64,000 nucleotides of DNA from Oceanicaulis sp. MMSF_3324 (GTDB lineage: Bacteria; Pseudomonadota; Alphaproteobacteria; Caulobacterales; Maricaulaceae): assembly GCF_030733545.1 (NCBI RefSeq), contig NZ_JASHIU010000014.1, positions 1 through 64,000 on the forward strand, read 5' to 3'. This document shows, one piece after another, positions 8,293 to 16,990 of the stretch (its first letter is position 1; every line of letters starts with the position of its first letter). Position numbers and translations under genes: made by a program. The notes beneath the pieces are model-generated. The model did no database searches. It was not told where the DNA came from and was given only the letters and a program-made list of their open reading frames with translations.

Positions 8293-9711
8293 TCAGGCCG
8301 AGATGTGGATGGGGTGACCCAGCGCCGTGAGCACGCCTTCGGCGAAGCCCTCGGTCAGGGTCGGGTGCACGTGAATGGTGCCCGCCACATCTTCCAGGGT
8401 CGCGCCCATCTCCAGCGCCAGGGCGAACTCGCCGGACAATTCGGAGACATGCTTGCCCACGGCGTGAATGCCCAGGATCACATGATCGCTCTCACGCGCG
8501 GTCACACGCACAAAGCCGCCATCCGCGCCGCCTTCCATGGTCAGTGCGCGGCCGGACGCCGCCAGCGGGAACTTGCCGGTGATTACGGTCTCGCCCTTGG
8601 CTTTGGCTTCATCCGGGCTCAGGCCGACGCCGACAAGCTCGGGTTCGGTGAAGCAGACCGCGGCGACAGAGACCGGATCATAGGCGCGCTTGTGACCGGC
8701 GATGATCTCGGCGACCAGCTCGCCCTGCTTGGTGGCCTTGTGCGCCAGCAGCGGCTCGCCCACTAGATCGCCAATGGCGTAGACGCCGCGCATGGCGGTG
8801 CGGCACTGATGGTCGATCTTCACGAACGGGCCATCCATGTCGACGCCCATATTCTCCAGGCCCCAGCCCTCGGTGACCGGCTTGCGGCCCACCGCGACGA
8901 GGACCTTGTCCGCCTCGATACGCTGGGTTTCACCCTTGGCGTCCTCGAACTCGAGATAGGTCTGGCCGCCCTCCTCGACCGCGCCCTTGGCCTTGCAGCC
9001 GGTGTGCAGCGCGACCTTGTTCTTCTTCAGCCACATCTGGACCGGGCGGATCAGCTCCTTGTCATAGCTGGGCAGAATGGAATCGAGCGCTTCCACCACC
9101 GCGACCTCGGAGCCCATCTTGCGGAAGGCGATGCCCAACTCGAGGCCGATATAGCCGCCGCCAACCACCACCAGCTTTTCCGGACGTTCGGTCAGTTCCA
9201 GCGCCTCGGTCGAGCCGATGACATCACCGCCGAACTTCATGAAGGGCAGCTCGGTCTCTTTCGAACCGGTGGCCAGGATGACGTTCTCCGCCGTGATCTC
9301 GACGGTTTCGCCATCCTCCATCTCCACAACACAGGTCTTGGCGTTCTTGAAGGTCGCCCAGCCGGCGATCGCCTCGACTTTCGCCGCCTTGAGCAGCTGG
9401 CCCACGCCCTTGGTGAGTTTGGAGACGATGCCGTCTTTCCATTCGGTCACGCCCGCCATGTCGAGGGTCGGATCCGCGACCTTCAGGCCCATCTCGTCCT
9501 TCTGGGCGTGATGAACCATCTCCTCATACTTCGATCCGGCATGGATGAAGGCCTTGGACGGGATGCAGCCCCGGTTCAGGCAGGTGCCGCCCAGCCCGTG
9601 CTTGTCCACGATAATGGTGTCCAGGCCCAGCTGGCCCGCACGAATGGCGGCCGGATAGCCGCCCGGGCCGCCGCCGACGACGAGAACCTGACACGTTTTA
9701 GACTGGGCCAT
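8293..9711 (-). CDS. lpdA: Dihydrolipoyl dehydrogenase (E3)
   Basis: Flavoprotein disulphide reductase that reoxidises the lipoyl groups of 2-oxoacid dehydrogenase complexes, producing NADH. About 472 residues from the ATG at 9711, which starts directly before the FAD fold CQVLVVGGGPGGYPAA. The redox pair GGTCLNRGCIPSKAF, the NAD fold VVVGGGYIGLELG, the second FAD motif YAIGDLV and the C-terminal catalytic HVHPTLTEG are all present. It is monocistronic. The branched-chain E1/E2 genes lie 3.3 kb away on the same strand, so it may be their E3. Confidence 0.95.
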   Translation of the reverse strand: MAQSKTCQVLVVGGGPGGYPAAIRAGQLGLDTIIVDKHGLGGTCLNRGCIPSKAFIHAGSKYEEMVHHAQKDEMGLKVADPTLDMAGVTEWKDGIVSKLTKGVGQLLKAAKVEAIAGWATFKNAKTCVVEMEDGETVEITAENVILATGSKETELPFMKFGGDVIGSTEALELTERPEKLVVVGGGYIGLELGIAFRKMGSEVAVVEALDSILPSYDKELIRPVQMWLKKNKVALHTGCKAKGAVEEGGQTYLEFEDAKGETQRIEADKVLVAVGRKPVTEGWGLENMGVDMDGPFVKIDHQCRTAMRGVYAIGDLVGEPLLAHKATKQGELVAEIIAGHKRAYDPVSVAAVCFTEPELVGVGLSPDEAKAKGETVITGKFPLAASGRALTMEGGADGGFVRVTARESDHVILGIHAVGKHVSELSGEFALALEMGATLEDVAGTIHVHPTLTEGFAEGVLTALGHPIHISA

Positions 9712-9773
9712 GAGCAAAACTCCTGCGGGTCCGGTATAGATTGGCGTGATGTTTAGACGCTCGGCGCACAACA

Positions 9774-9803
9774 AAAAAGGGGCAGGCTGAAACCTGCCCC
9801 TTT
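9774..9803 (-). terminator. Intrinsic terminator after the two-helix membrane gene
   Basis: AAGGGGCAGG-CTGAAA-CCTGCCCCTT hairpin. On the minus strand it is followed by a T-run, 22 bp past the stop of the 9826-10023 gene. Confidence 0.85.
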
Positions 9804-9825
9804 CGCCAGTAAAGGTCCGTACAGA

Positions 9826-10023
9826 TTACGTCTTCTCGACATTGACCTTGGTGTCATCCGCCCATCGTTTGGTCAGCCCGGCGCCGCTGGCGACGGCGAT
9901 GCCCAGAAAGATCATGTCCACGATCACGACCCAGGTCGCCGGAATGCCCAGCTGGACCAGCGCCCAGGTCAGACCGCCAATCGCCAGAAGCGCGCCCAGA
10001 AGGAAAATGCCGAAGGTTTTCAT
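9826..10023 (-). CDS. Small two-helix membrane protein
   Basis: 65 residues from the ATG at 10023 (MKTFGIFLLGALLAIGGLTW); the ATG at 10035 (MGDEMKTF) is possible too. Two hydrophobic helices (about residues 5-22 and 28-50) are followed by a charged tail (KRWADDTKVNVEKT). No family recognised. It has its own terminator and lies just downstream of the serine hydrolase. Confidence 0.65.
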   Translation of the reverse strand: MKTFGIFLLGALLAIGGLTWALVQLGIPATWVVIVDMIFLGIAVASGAGLTKRWADDTKVNVEKT

Positions 10024-10081
10024 CTCATCACCCATTGTCTGTGCTGGGTAAGAAACGCGATGTCGCACGCGAAGGTTCCGA

Positions 10082-11179
10082 TCAGGGCGCGCCCTGGCCA
10101 ATGTCATAGGCGGCGAAAAAGGCCTGAACGAGATCGGAGCGGTGCACCTCGGACCGGTCCGGCCGGTTCCCCCACCACAGGCTTTCGGTATTGGCGAAGG
10201 CGATCAATGTCAGGCCGCGTTCGGGGACTTTCAGATAGATCGCGGAATAGGCCTCCGGCTGCCAGCCGGAATGAAACACAAGACGCTCTCCCTGATAATC
10301 CTGAAGAAACCAGCCATGGGCGTAGTCCGAGGGCGTGCCGTCGGCATTGCTCGGCGGCGTCCACATCGCCTGTCTCTGGGCATCGGTCAGAAGCGTGCCG
10401 TCATCCAGCGCCCGGTCAAAGCGCGCCAGATCCATAGGCGTCATGTACAGACCCGCCGCACCCCGGAAATCATCATCCGGAAAAGCCTGCTTCACCAGAC
10501 GCTCGCCATCAAAGAGGAAGGGCGGCGCCAAATGGCTGAGCACGTGGTAATTCCGGGTGTCGCGCCAACCCGCCATGGTGTCGGTCATCTCAAGCGGATC
10601 AAGCACATAGGCGCGCACCAGAGCGCGGAAGTCCCGCTCATGCACCTCATCCACCCACCGGCCCAGCCGGGCAAAGACCAGAGCGTTATAGTAAAAGTCC
10701 GTTCCCGGCTCGCCATTGACCTGCATGTTCACCACCTGGCGCAGGGTCTGGCCCTGACAGGTGAAGTCCGGGAACATCACGCCCCCCACATCTCCGCCCG
10801 CCAGAGGAATGTCGGAGTCCGGAAACCACTCACACAGGCCGCGCCAGTCCTCGGCGTCCGCCATGGGGCGATCGAGATCGATCTCGCCCGCCTGATCTGC
10901 GAGAAACAGCGTGGTTCCGGTCACGGTCTTGGTGACAGACGCGGTGAAATAGGTCGTGTCGGCGCTCGTTGCGACTTCGCCTTCGTCATCGGACCAGCCC
11001 AGATAGGCTTCGACCTCGGCCTCGCCATCGCGCAACACCAGTACGGACAGGCTGGGGATCTGATGCGCGCGGCGATACTCGGCCAGTCCGCTCTCAAACG
11101 TCTGTGCAGGCGTCTGGGCCCAGGCCAGCCCACCGGCCATCAGCGTCAGCGCTTTCGCGAATGCGGCGTGTCTCATCAT
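10082..11179 (-). CDS. Exported serine hydrolase, class C beta-lactamase fold
   Basis: About 365 residues with a signal peptide (MRHAAFAKALTLMAGGLAWA). The penicillin-binding-like triad is visible: SVTK (nucleophile Ser and Lys), YYNALVF (YxN) and FHSGWQ (HxG in place of KTG). These fit family S12/class C esterases and carboxypeptidases. Position 11179 is taken as the start because AGGAG sits about 7 nt upstream; the next codon is also ATG. It follows tetR by 68 bp and probably belongs to its operon. The substrate is unknown, and beta-lactam hydrolysis should not be assumed. Confidence 0.85.
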   Translation of the reverse strand: MMRHAAFAKALTLMAGGLAWAQTPAQTFESGLAEYRRAHQIPSLSVLVLRDGEAEVEAYLGWSDDEGEVATSADTTYFTASVTKTVTGTTLFLADQAGEIDLDRPMADAEDWRGLCEWFPDSDIPLAGGDVGGVMFPDFTCQGQTLRQVVNMQVNGEPGTDFYYNALVFARLGRWVDEVHERDFRALVRAYVLDPLEMTDTMAGWRDTRNYHVLSHLAPPFLFDGERLVKQAFPDDDFRGAAGLYMTPMDLARFDRALDDGTLLTDAQRQAMWTPPSNADGTPSDYAHGWFLQDYQGERLVFHSGWQPEAYSAIYLKVPERGLTLIAFANTESLWWGNRPDRSEVHRSDLVQAFFAAYDIGQGAP

Positions 11180-11247
11180 CTCGGCTCTCCTTGTGGAAGA
11201 AAGCCTAGCAGATGGGCCGGTCGCTTGGATGAATTCGGCGTAAGGCG

Positions 11248-11868
11248 TCACGCCTCGGCGGAACGAGCGCCAAACCGCAAGAGCTGGCCTTCCAGCACCC
11301 CGCGCACCTGATCGATGACGAACGCCTTGAGATCGTCCGGGCTGCGCGGCATCAGGGACGCCGTGCTGGCCAGTGTCACCAGGCCATAAGCGGCCGATAA
11401 GGCGGCGAAGGCCAGATCACGCGCATCTGTCTCGCGCTCTCCCTTTTCCGCCGCCAGCGCACGCCGCGACCAGACCATGAGCTGTTCAAGCTCGGCCTTC
11501 ACAGCCTCGCCCAGCGCCTTGTGCGCATCCATGGCCGCCCGCGACCGGGTCAGCATCAGGGCGTGCAGATGCGGACGGTCGAGCGCGAAGCGGACAAACA
11601 CCTCGAACGCGGTTTGAAGCGGGTGTTCTGCGGCTTCACACGCGGCCTGCTGATCGCGCAGAAGCTGGCGATAGCCCTCGGCGGCGACTTCGGCCAGCAC
11701 CGCGTCCCGGTCCGGGTAATGGCGGTAGAGCGCGCGATGATCGACGCCCACCGCCCTGGCCAGCGCGCGCATGGTCAGCGCGTCGGAGCCCTCCGCCTCA
11801 ATCAGGTCGAGCGCCGCTCGGACGGCGGTCTCGCGCACCTCGCCATGATGGTATTTGCGCCCGGCCAT
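11248..11868 (-). CDS. TetR/AcrR-family repressor
   Basis: 206 residues. The N-terminal helix-turn-helix (about 10-55) reads ALTMRALARAVGVDHRALYR followed by HYPDRDAVLAEV, the TetR signature. The C-terminal helical ligand domain is typical of the WHG group. The start ATG shares one base with the thioesterase stop (TGATG), so the pair is coupled. The near-perfect 33-bp palindrome in front of the thioesterase is its probable operator, making this an autoregulated operon. An acyl-CoA or a lipid-like effector is plausible from the neighbours. Confidence 0.92.
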   Translation of the reverse strand: MAGRKYHHGEVRETAVRAALDLIEAEGSDALTMRALARAVGVDHRALYRHYPDRDAVLAEVAAEGYRQLLRDQQAACEAAEHPLQTAFEVFVRFALDRPHLHALMLTRSRAAMDAHKALGEAVKAELEQLMVWSRRALAAEKGERETDARDLAFAALSAAYGLVTLASTASLMPRSPDDLKAFVIDQVRGVLEGQLLRFGARSAEA

Positions 11869-12320
11869 CAGCCGGTTTTCTTGACGTGCCAGTTCACCAC
11901 CATTTCGGCGACGGTCACGCCCTCGGCGTCGGTGATGGCGACATTGATGTCGAACACCACCTTGCCGACCTCCTCAAGCTCCTGGCGGATCGCTTCGGCG
12001 TCCGAATTGGCGGTCGCCGTGGCGGTCAAATCGGTCTTGCCGGTCTTGAGATACTTGATGCTGGCATCCGCCGCCACGGGCCGCGCCGCCATCAGCTGGT
12101 CGCCCAACACGCCGCCCAGCGCCGCGCCCGAGGCCGCCTCGCCCAGGGTGAACATGGCGCCGGCGTGCATGGTCTGGATGTGGTTCTCCACGTCCGGGCG
12201 CTTCTTCAGCCGCGCCACGCCGCGCTCGGGCGAGACCTCGACCAGCTCCACGCCCGTCACTTTCGCAAACGGCACCGACGCATCCATATGATCGCGGATC
12301 ATCTCATAGATCGACATCAA
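11868..12320 (-). CDS. Hot-dog fold thioesterase (PaaI/DUF4442-like)
   Basis: 150 residues with a hot-dog fold. NHIQTMHAGAMFTLGEAASG matches the PaaI/YiiD-type motif, where the HAG helix positions the acyl-CoA thioester, and a C-terminal strand VVFDINVAITDAEG follows. It probably hydrolyses acyl-CoA. First gene of the thioesterase-tetR-hydrolase operon; its ribosome binding site is part of the adjacent 33-bp palindrome, so repressor binding would block both transcription and access to the leader. Confidence 0.83.
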   Translation of the reverse strand: MMSIYEMIRDHMDASVPFAKVTGVELVEVSPERGVARLKKRPDVENHIQTMHAGAMFTLGEAASGAALGGVLGDQLMAARPVAADASIKYLKTGKTDLTATATANSDAEAIRQELEEVGKVVFDINVAITDAEGVTVAEMVVNWHVKKTG

Positions 12321-12322
12321 AC

Positions 12323-12355
12323 CCTCCTAATGTCACCACTGGTGACATTAGGAGG
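12323..12355. promoter_or_regulatory. 33-bp palindromic operator for the TetR regulator
   Basis: Two perfect 15-bp arms (CCTCCTAATGTCACC and its complement) flank a 3-nt centre. The core AATGTCACC-ACT-GGTGACATT has the size and symmetry of a TetR-family operator. It lies 3-35 bp upstream of the thioesterase start, and its proximal arm supplies the AGGAGG Shine-Dalgarno. Operator identity is inferred from the tetR gene in the same operon. Confidence 0.8.
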
Positions 12356-12415
12356 CGGAGGTTTGTGTGGCAAGGGGGGAAACAACCACTGAGTTGAGGC
12401 GCAAAAGCTTCCCCC

Positions 12416-12937
12416 CTCCCCCTTGGACAAGGGGGAGAGGCCGTGTGAGGGGGTGCGCTTCAGCCAGGGTCACGCTTGCTAGATCAAGCGCTGCTCACCC
12501 CTCACCTGCCCTCTCCCCTCAAAAAGGGGAGAGGGACGCTCGCCAATGTCGAGGTTATCCTGGCAGCCGACCTGTTTTATGGGTCCCCGGGTCTAGCCCG
12601 AGGACCGAGACTTCATAGCTCAACCGACTCGTCCTTCGGACTTGATCCGGAGGCCCATGCCACACTTGCCATGAAGCACACCCTGTCCTCCCGGCCTTGA
12701 GCCGGGATCGCCTGCATGCGTCTCTGTGATCAGGACAGAGCGGCTCCGGTAGATCCCGGATCGCCTTCGGCGTCCGGGATGACACTTGAGGGGCTTTGAG
12801 TCATCCCTCTTTCCCCGCGCAGGCGGGGACCCAGAGATCATCAAGCGCTGGCATATCCGGCTCTGGGCCCCTGCCTGCGCAGGGGAAGAGTGTCATACAA
12901 AGCCTGAATTCCCGGGCGAGCGGAGCGAAGACCCGGG
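12416..12937. repeat. Cluster of REP-like inverted repeats
   Basis: The gene-free interval 12356-13052 holds at least five separate inverted repeats. 12416-12437 is CTCCCCCTT-GGAC-AAGGGGGAG. 12509-12535 is CCCTCTCCCC-7 nt-GGGGAGAGGG. 12693-12709 is CCCGGC-CTTGA-GCCGGG. 12753-12780 pairs ATCCCGGA with TCCGGGAT around CGCC-TTC-GGCG. 12911-12937 has CCCGGG ends around GCGAGCGGAGCGAAGA. Between the last two lies a further compound element with CCCAGAG/CTCTGGG arms. These look like dispersed extragenic palindromes of alphaproteobacteria. I see no open frame worth calling. Confidence 0.65.
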
Positions 12938-13017
12938 ACCTCCCTTCACGTAAAGCGCTTTTCCTGCACGAGGCCCCGGCTCGGCGCTGCGCTTGGCCGG
13001 GGTTTCAACTTGCAAGC

Positions 13018-13045
13018 AAAAAGCCCGGCGCGAGGGCCGGGCTTT
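13018..13045 (-). terminator. Intrinsic terminator of the branched-chain dehydrogenase operon
   Basis: AAAGCCCGGC-GCGAGG-GCCGGGCTTT, giving a T-rich tail (TTTTTGC) on the minus strand, 8 bp past the E2 stop. Confidence 0.85.
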
Positions 13046-13052
13046 GAGCATG

Positions 13053-14378
13053 TCAGACAGGGCGGACGCCATAATCCATGAAGAGCGTCGCGGGGTTTTC
13101 CAGATACGCCTTCATCTCCTGCACCAAGAGGGCGGCTTCATAGCCGTCCACGATGCGGTGATCGAAGCTCGAGGACAGGTTCATGATCTTGCGCGGCACC
13201 AGACGGCCTTCGCGGTCATAACGCGGCAGGGTCTGCATCTTGTTCACGCCGATGATCGCCGTCTCGGGATGGTTGATCACCGGGGTGGTGACGATGCCGC
13301 CAATGGCGCCCAGCGACGTGATGGTGATGGTGGAGCCGGTCAGCTCGTCCTTGGTGGCCTTGCCCGCTTTCGCGGCGTCGCCCAGGCGCTTCACCTCAGC
13401 GGCCACTTCCCAGATATCAAGGCTCTCGGCGTGCTTGATCACCGGCACCATCAGCCCGTTGGGCGTGGCGGCGGCGATGCCGCAATGGATACCGTCATGC
13501 TGGGTCAGCAGCGAGCCATCGGTGTCGAAATGCGCATTCGCCTGCGGGAATTTGGGCAGGGCTTTCGTCAGCGCCATGACCAGGAAGGGAATGATGGTCA
13601 GCTTGGTCTGATCATCGGACTTCTTGGCGTTCATGTGCGCGCGCAGATCTTCGAGCGCGGTCAGATCGATCTCGTCCACATAGGTGATATGCGGAATGGT
13701 GCGCTTGGCGTGCGCCATGTTCTCAGCGATCTTGCGGCGCAGGCCGATGACCTTGATCTCCTCGCTGCCGGTGCGCGGCGCCTTGCCGCCGCCCGAACCG
13801 CCCGCCTTGGAGACCAGGCGACCGCCCGCGGCGATGAAGTCATCGAGATCATTATGGGTGATCCGACCCGCCGGGCCTGTGCCGGGCACATGCGCCAGAT
13901 CGATGTCGGCGTCGAGCGCGCGTTGACGCACCGCCGGGCTGGCCAGCGGACGCTCGCCATTGGACCGCGCTGGTGCTGCGGTTTTCGCCGGAGCGGCCGG
14001 TTTCGGCTCCGGCTTGGGTTCAGGTTTCGGTTCGGATTTAGGCTCGTCCTTGGGCGCCTCGGCCTTGGGCTCCTCCTTGGGAGCGTCGGCCTTGGTTTCA
14101 GGCTCCGCCATCTCCTCGACATCATCGGGGACTTCACCATCCACATCGATGACCAGGATTTCGGTGCCCACTGCAATGACTTCACCGGGCTCGCCGACAA
14201 TGGATTTGACCACGCCGTTCACCGCGCAGGGGATTTCCACGGTCGCCTTGTCGGTCATCACATCCAGGATGTGCTGGTCCTCGGTGACCTTGTCGCCGGC
14301 CTTGATGTGCCATTCGACGATTTCCGCCTCGACGACGCCTTCGCCCACATCGGGGAGCTTGTACTTGTATTCGCTCAT
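13053..14378 (-). CDS. bkdB: Branched-chain 2-oxoacid dehydrogenase E2 (dihydrolipoyl acyltransferase)
   Basis: Core acyltransferase of the complex, 441 residues from the ATG at 14378. An N-terminal lipoyl domain (1-80) has the lipoylated Lys in VMTDKATVEIP. A flexible Pro/Lys/Glu linker with repeated KPEPKPEP units follows, then the peripheral subunit-binding domain (PAVRQRALDADIDLAHVPGT) and the CoA-acyltransferase domain with its DHRIVDGYEAA catalytic motif. A single lipoyl domain fits Bkd-type E2. It starts 2 bp after the E1beta stop, so it is the last gene of the E1alpha-E1beta-E2 operon. Confidence 0.93.
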   Translation of the reverse strand: MSEYKYKLPDVGEGVVEAEIVEWHIKAGDKVTEDQHILDVMTDKATVEIPCAVNGVVKSIVGEPGEVIAVGTEILVIDVDGEVPDDVEEMAEPETKADAPKEEPKAEAPKDEPKSEPKPEPKPEPKPAAPAKTAAPARSNGERPLASPAVRQRALDADIDLAHVPGTGPAGRITHNDLDDFIAAGGRLVSKAGGSGGGKAPRTGSEEIKVIGLRRKIAENMAHAKRTIPHITYVDEIDLTALEDLRAHMNAKKSDDQTKLTIIPFLVMALTKALPKFPQANAHFDTDGSLLTQHDGIHCGIAAATPNGLMVPVIKHAESLDIWEVAAEVKRLGDAAKAGKATKDELTGSTITITSLGAIGGIVTTPVINHPETAIIGVNKMQTLPRYDREGRLVPRKIMNLSSSFDHRIVDGYEAALLVQEMKAYLENPATLFMDYGVRPV

Positions 14379-14380
14379 GC

Positions 14381-15394
14381 TCAGGCCTCCGTCACGGTCT
14401 TCATCGCGCGCGCAAAGCGGTCGCGCGTGGGGAAGTACGCCCATTCATGGGCGTGCGGATAGGGAATGTCCCAGCCGGTCAGGCGGAAGATCGGCGCTTC
14501 CAGCGCATAGAAGCATTCTTCCTGGATCTGCGCGGCCAGCTCGGCGGCGAAACCGGAGGTCCGCGGCGCTTCCTGGGCGACGACGACCCGGCCGGTCTTG
14601 TTCACCGATTGGGCGATGGTCTCGATGTCATAGGGCGCGAGCGTCTTCAGATCGATGATCTCCGCATCAATGCCTGACGCTTCCGCCGCCGCCTGGGCCA
14701 CATGAACCAGCGTGCCATAGGCGAGCACGGTGCAGGCTTCGCCTTCGCGCACCACTTCGGCCTTGCCCAGCTCGACGGTGTAATGGCCTTCGGGGACCTC
14801 GCCCTTGGCGTGCTTGGCCCAGGATTTCAGCGGCGTGTCTGGCACGCCGTCGAACGGACCATTATAGATCCGCTTGGGCTCGAAGAAGATCACCGGATCG
14901 CCGCTCTCAAGCGCCGCGATCAGAAGACCCTTGGCGTCATACGGGTTGGACGGCACGACGACCTGCAGACCGGGCACATGGGTGAAGAAGGCTTCCGGGC
15001 TCATCGAATGGGTCTGGCCACCGCGAATGCCGCCGCCCCAGGGGGCGCGCACCACGCAACCGGCGGTGAACTGGCCGGCCGAGCGATAGCGGATGCGACT
15101 CATCTCGGACACGATCTGGTCGATGGCCGGGAAGATGTAGTCGGCGAACTGGATCTCGGCGATGGGCTTGAGTCCCTTGGCCGCCATGCCGACCGCCATG
15201 CCGGCGATCGCCGCCTCGTTGATCGGGGTGTCAAACACCCGGTCGAGGCCGTACTTGTCCTGCAGCTTGTCGGTGGCCTTGAAGACGCCGCCGAAATAGC
15301 CCGCATCCTCGCCAAAGATCACAACGTCCGGATCACGCTCCAGAAGCACGTCCATGGCGGAGTTCAGCGCCTGAATGATGTTCATGGCCGGCAT
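14381..15394 (-). CDS. bkdA2: Branched-chain 2-oxoacid dehydrogenase E1 beta subunit
   Basis: 337 residues, transketolase-like pyrimidine-binding and C-terminal domains. MNIIQALNSAMD, DPDVVIFGEDAGYFGGVFKA and FDTPINEAAIAGMAVGMA match E1beta; the Glu of PINEA contacts the thiamine cofactor. It lies 3 bp after the E1alpha stop with a GGGGG ribosome binding site. With E1alpha it decarboxylates the 2-oxoacids of Val, Leu and Ile. The branched-chain type is preferred over pyruvate because of the alpha-subunit sequence and the separate alpha/beta layout. Confidence 0.92.
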   Translation of the reverse strand: MPAMNIIQALNSAMDVLLERDPDVVIFGEDAGYFGGVFKATDKLQDKYGLDRVFDTPINEAAIAGMAVGMAAKGLKPIAEIQFADYIFPAIDQIVSEMSRIRYRSAGQFTAGCVVRAPWGGGIRGGQTHSMSPEAFFTHVPGLQVVVPSNPYDAKGLLIAALESGDPVIFFEPKRIYNGPFDGVPDTPLKSWAKHAKGEVPEGHYTVELGKAEVVREGEACTVLAYGTLVHVAQAAAEASGIDAEIIDLKTLAPYDIETIAQSVNKTGRVVVAQEAPRTSGFAAELAAQIQEECFYALEAPIFRLTGWDIPYPHAHEWAYFPTRDRFARAMKTVTEA

Positions 15395-15397
15395 GGA

Positions 15398-16627
15398 TTA
15401 AACCCCCAGATCCTGGCGTTGACGGCGCAGGCGCCAGTCGGGCTTGGCGTACACGTCCTCGAAAATGCTTTCGGTGGGGCTGAGCGGCCCCTCATGGAGC
15501 GTGCCGTGGCTTTCCGCTTCCTTGTAGGATTTCACCACCAGCGCGGTCATCTGCTCTTCAAGCTTGGCGTGACGGTCTTCGTCCCACTCATCCTTGCCGA
15601 TCAGATGCTGTTTGAGGCGTTCGATGGGATCGCCCAGCGGCCAGCGGTCAAATTCGGTCTTGGGGCGATACTTGGTCGGATCGTCCGATGTGGAGTGCGC
15701 ATCCCCGCGATAGGTGAACAGCTCCAGCAGCGTGGCGCCCTTGCCCTGGCGCGCGCGCTCGGCGGCCCACTGGGTCGCGGCGTACACGGCCAGGAAGTCA
15801 TTGCCGTCCGCCCGGATCGAGGCGAGGCCGTAGCCCAGCCCTTTCGCCGCAAAGGTCGGCGCATCGCCGCGGGCGATGTTCTGGTTGGAGGAAATGGCCC
15901 ACTGGTTGTTCACCACGTTGAAGATGACCGGCGCGCGATAGGTGGAGGCCAGGGTCAGGCCGGCGTGGAAATCGCCTTCGGCCGTGGTGCCGTCTCCGAT
16001 CCAGCTCGCAGCGATCTGATCCTCGCCCTTGTAGGCGCAGGCCATGGCGTAGCCGGCGGCCTGGGGAAACTGCGTGCCCAGATTGCCCGAGATGGTGAAG
16101 AAGCTGCCTTCCGCCCAGGTGTAGTGCACCGGCAGCTGACGGCCCTTGAGGTTGTCGCGGCTGTTGGAGATGCAATGGCACATCATGTCCACGATGTTGC
16201 GCCCGCGCGCAAACAGGATGCCCTGCTGGCGATAGCTGGGGAACACCATGTCGGTGGGCTTGAGCGCCATGGCCGCGGCGACGGCGACCGCCTCCTCGCC
16301 CGTGGACTTCATGTAGAAGCTCATCTTGCCCTGGCGCTGTAGCTTCAGCATGCGCTCGTCATAAATGCGGGTGAGCACCATATGGCTCAGCCCCTCACGA
16401 AGGACTTCCGCGCTGAGCTCGGGGTTCCACGCCCCGACCGCCTGGTGGTTATGGTCGAGAACGCCCACAAGGCCGGTGGCCAGATCGCGGGTCTCTTCCC
16501 AGCCGACCGCCGGATCCGGGCGCGGCGCCGCGCCGGCTTTCTGAAGGTCGAGATGGGTGAAATCGGGCTCGTCCCCCGGCCGATAAGGCGGGGTCGGAAC
16601 ATGGAAGCGGGATTGGCCGTTCGACAT
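15398..16627 (-). CDS. bkdA1: Branched-chain 2-oxoacid dehydrogenase E1 alpha subunit
   Basis: 409 residues from the ATG at 16627. The thiamine diphosphate motif is GDGTTAEGDFHAGL followed 30 residues later by NNQW. The loop YRGDAHSTSDDPTKYR closely resembles the phosphorylation loop of mitochondrial branched-chain E1alpha, which is strong evidence for branched-chain rather than pyruvate specificity. Such resemblance is usual in bacterial BkdA and does not prove phosphorylation. First gene of a three-gene operon; E3 is probably the lpdA at 8293. Confidence 0.93.
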   Translation of the reverse strand: MSNGQSRFHVPTPPYRPGDEPDFTHLDLQKAGAAPRPDPAVGWEETRDLATGLVGVLDHNHQAVGAWNPELSAEVLREGLSHMVLTRIYDERMLKLQRQGKMSFYMKSTGEEAVAVAAAMALKPTDMVFPSYRQQGILFARGRNIVDMMCHCISNSRDNLKGRQLPVHYTWAEGSFFTISGNLGTQFPQAAGYAMACAYKGEDQIAASWIGDGTTAEGDFHAGLTLASTYRAPVIFNVVNNQWAISSNQNIARGDAPTFAAKGLGYGLASIRADGNDFLAVYAATQWAAERARQGKGATLLELFTYRGDAHSTSDDPTKYRPKTEFDRWPLGDPIERLKQHLIGKDEWDEDRHAKLEEQMTALVVKSYKEAESHGTLHEGPLSPTESIFEDVYAKPDWRLRRQRQDLGV

Positions 16628-16990
16628 GCTTTGTCCGTACGTTTCTTCAAGCCACACAAGGCTTTTCGGGCTGCGAGGTAGCGATCTGAGACGGGTTTGG
16701 CAAGCGACGCGCAGCGGACAAAGCCATGCTGCACCGCATCATAAATCTTCGTTCTGCGTTGAAGGAACACGCCTTGGCGCGCCCTTGAAGGCGGGCGTCA
16801 GCCGCCCCGATCCTGTTGTCCAGATGGGCCATCTCAGCACGGATGGCGCGGGCGCGCTCAAGCGCCACCCCTGCGCTTGCGGACCGGAAACCCGCCATAG
16901 CCGCTTATAATCTCAGTCCAGATGATTCAGGAAACGTAAGCGTTACCCCGCCAAGCTCGGGATATCCCGTTATGCTGCAGGGACTCCCTC
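16628..16990. other. Gene-free spacer upstream of the dehydrogenase operon
   Basis: 363 bp between divergent genes. It must hold the promoter of the bkd operon and that of the 16991 gene. A short palindrome GTAAGCGTTAC lies near 16937-16947. Short frames here have no convincing start, codon bias or family, so none is called. Confidence 0.4.

Noticed and set aside
12416-12937. Possible CRISPR array
   Set aside because: The repeats differ from each other in sequence and length and have no regular spacer; they are REP-like palindromes.
15680-15730. Regulation of E1alpha by phosphorylation
   Set aside because: The HSTSDD loop is shared by bacterial BkdA in general and no BCKD-kinase-like gene is in the window.
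16647-16898. An 83-codon minus-strand frame before the bkd operon
   Set aside because: It would overlie the bkd promoter, has no ribosome binding site and no conserved look; kept only as a possibility.
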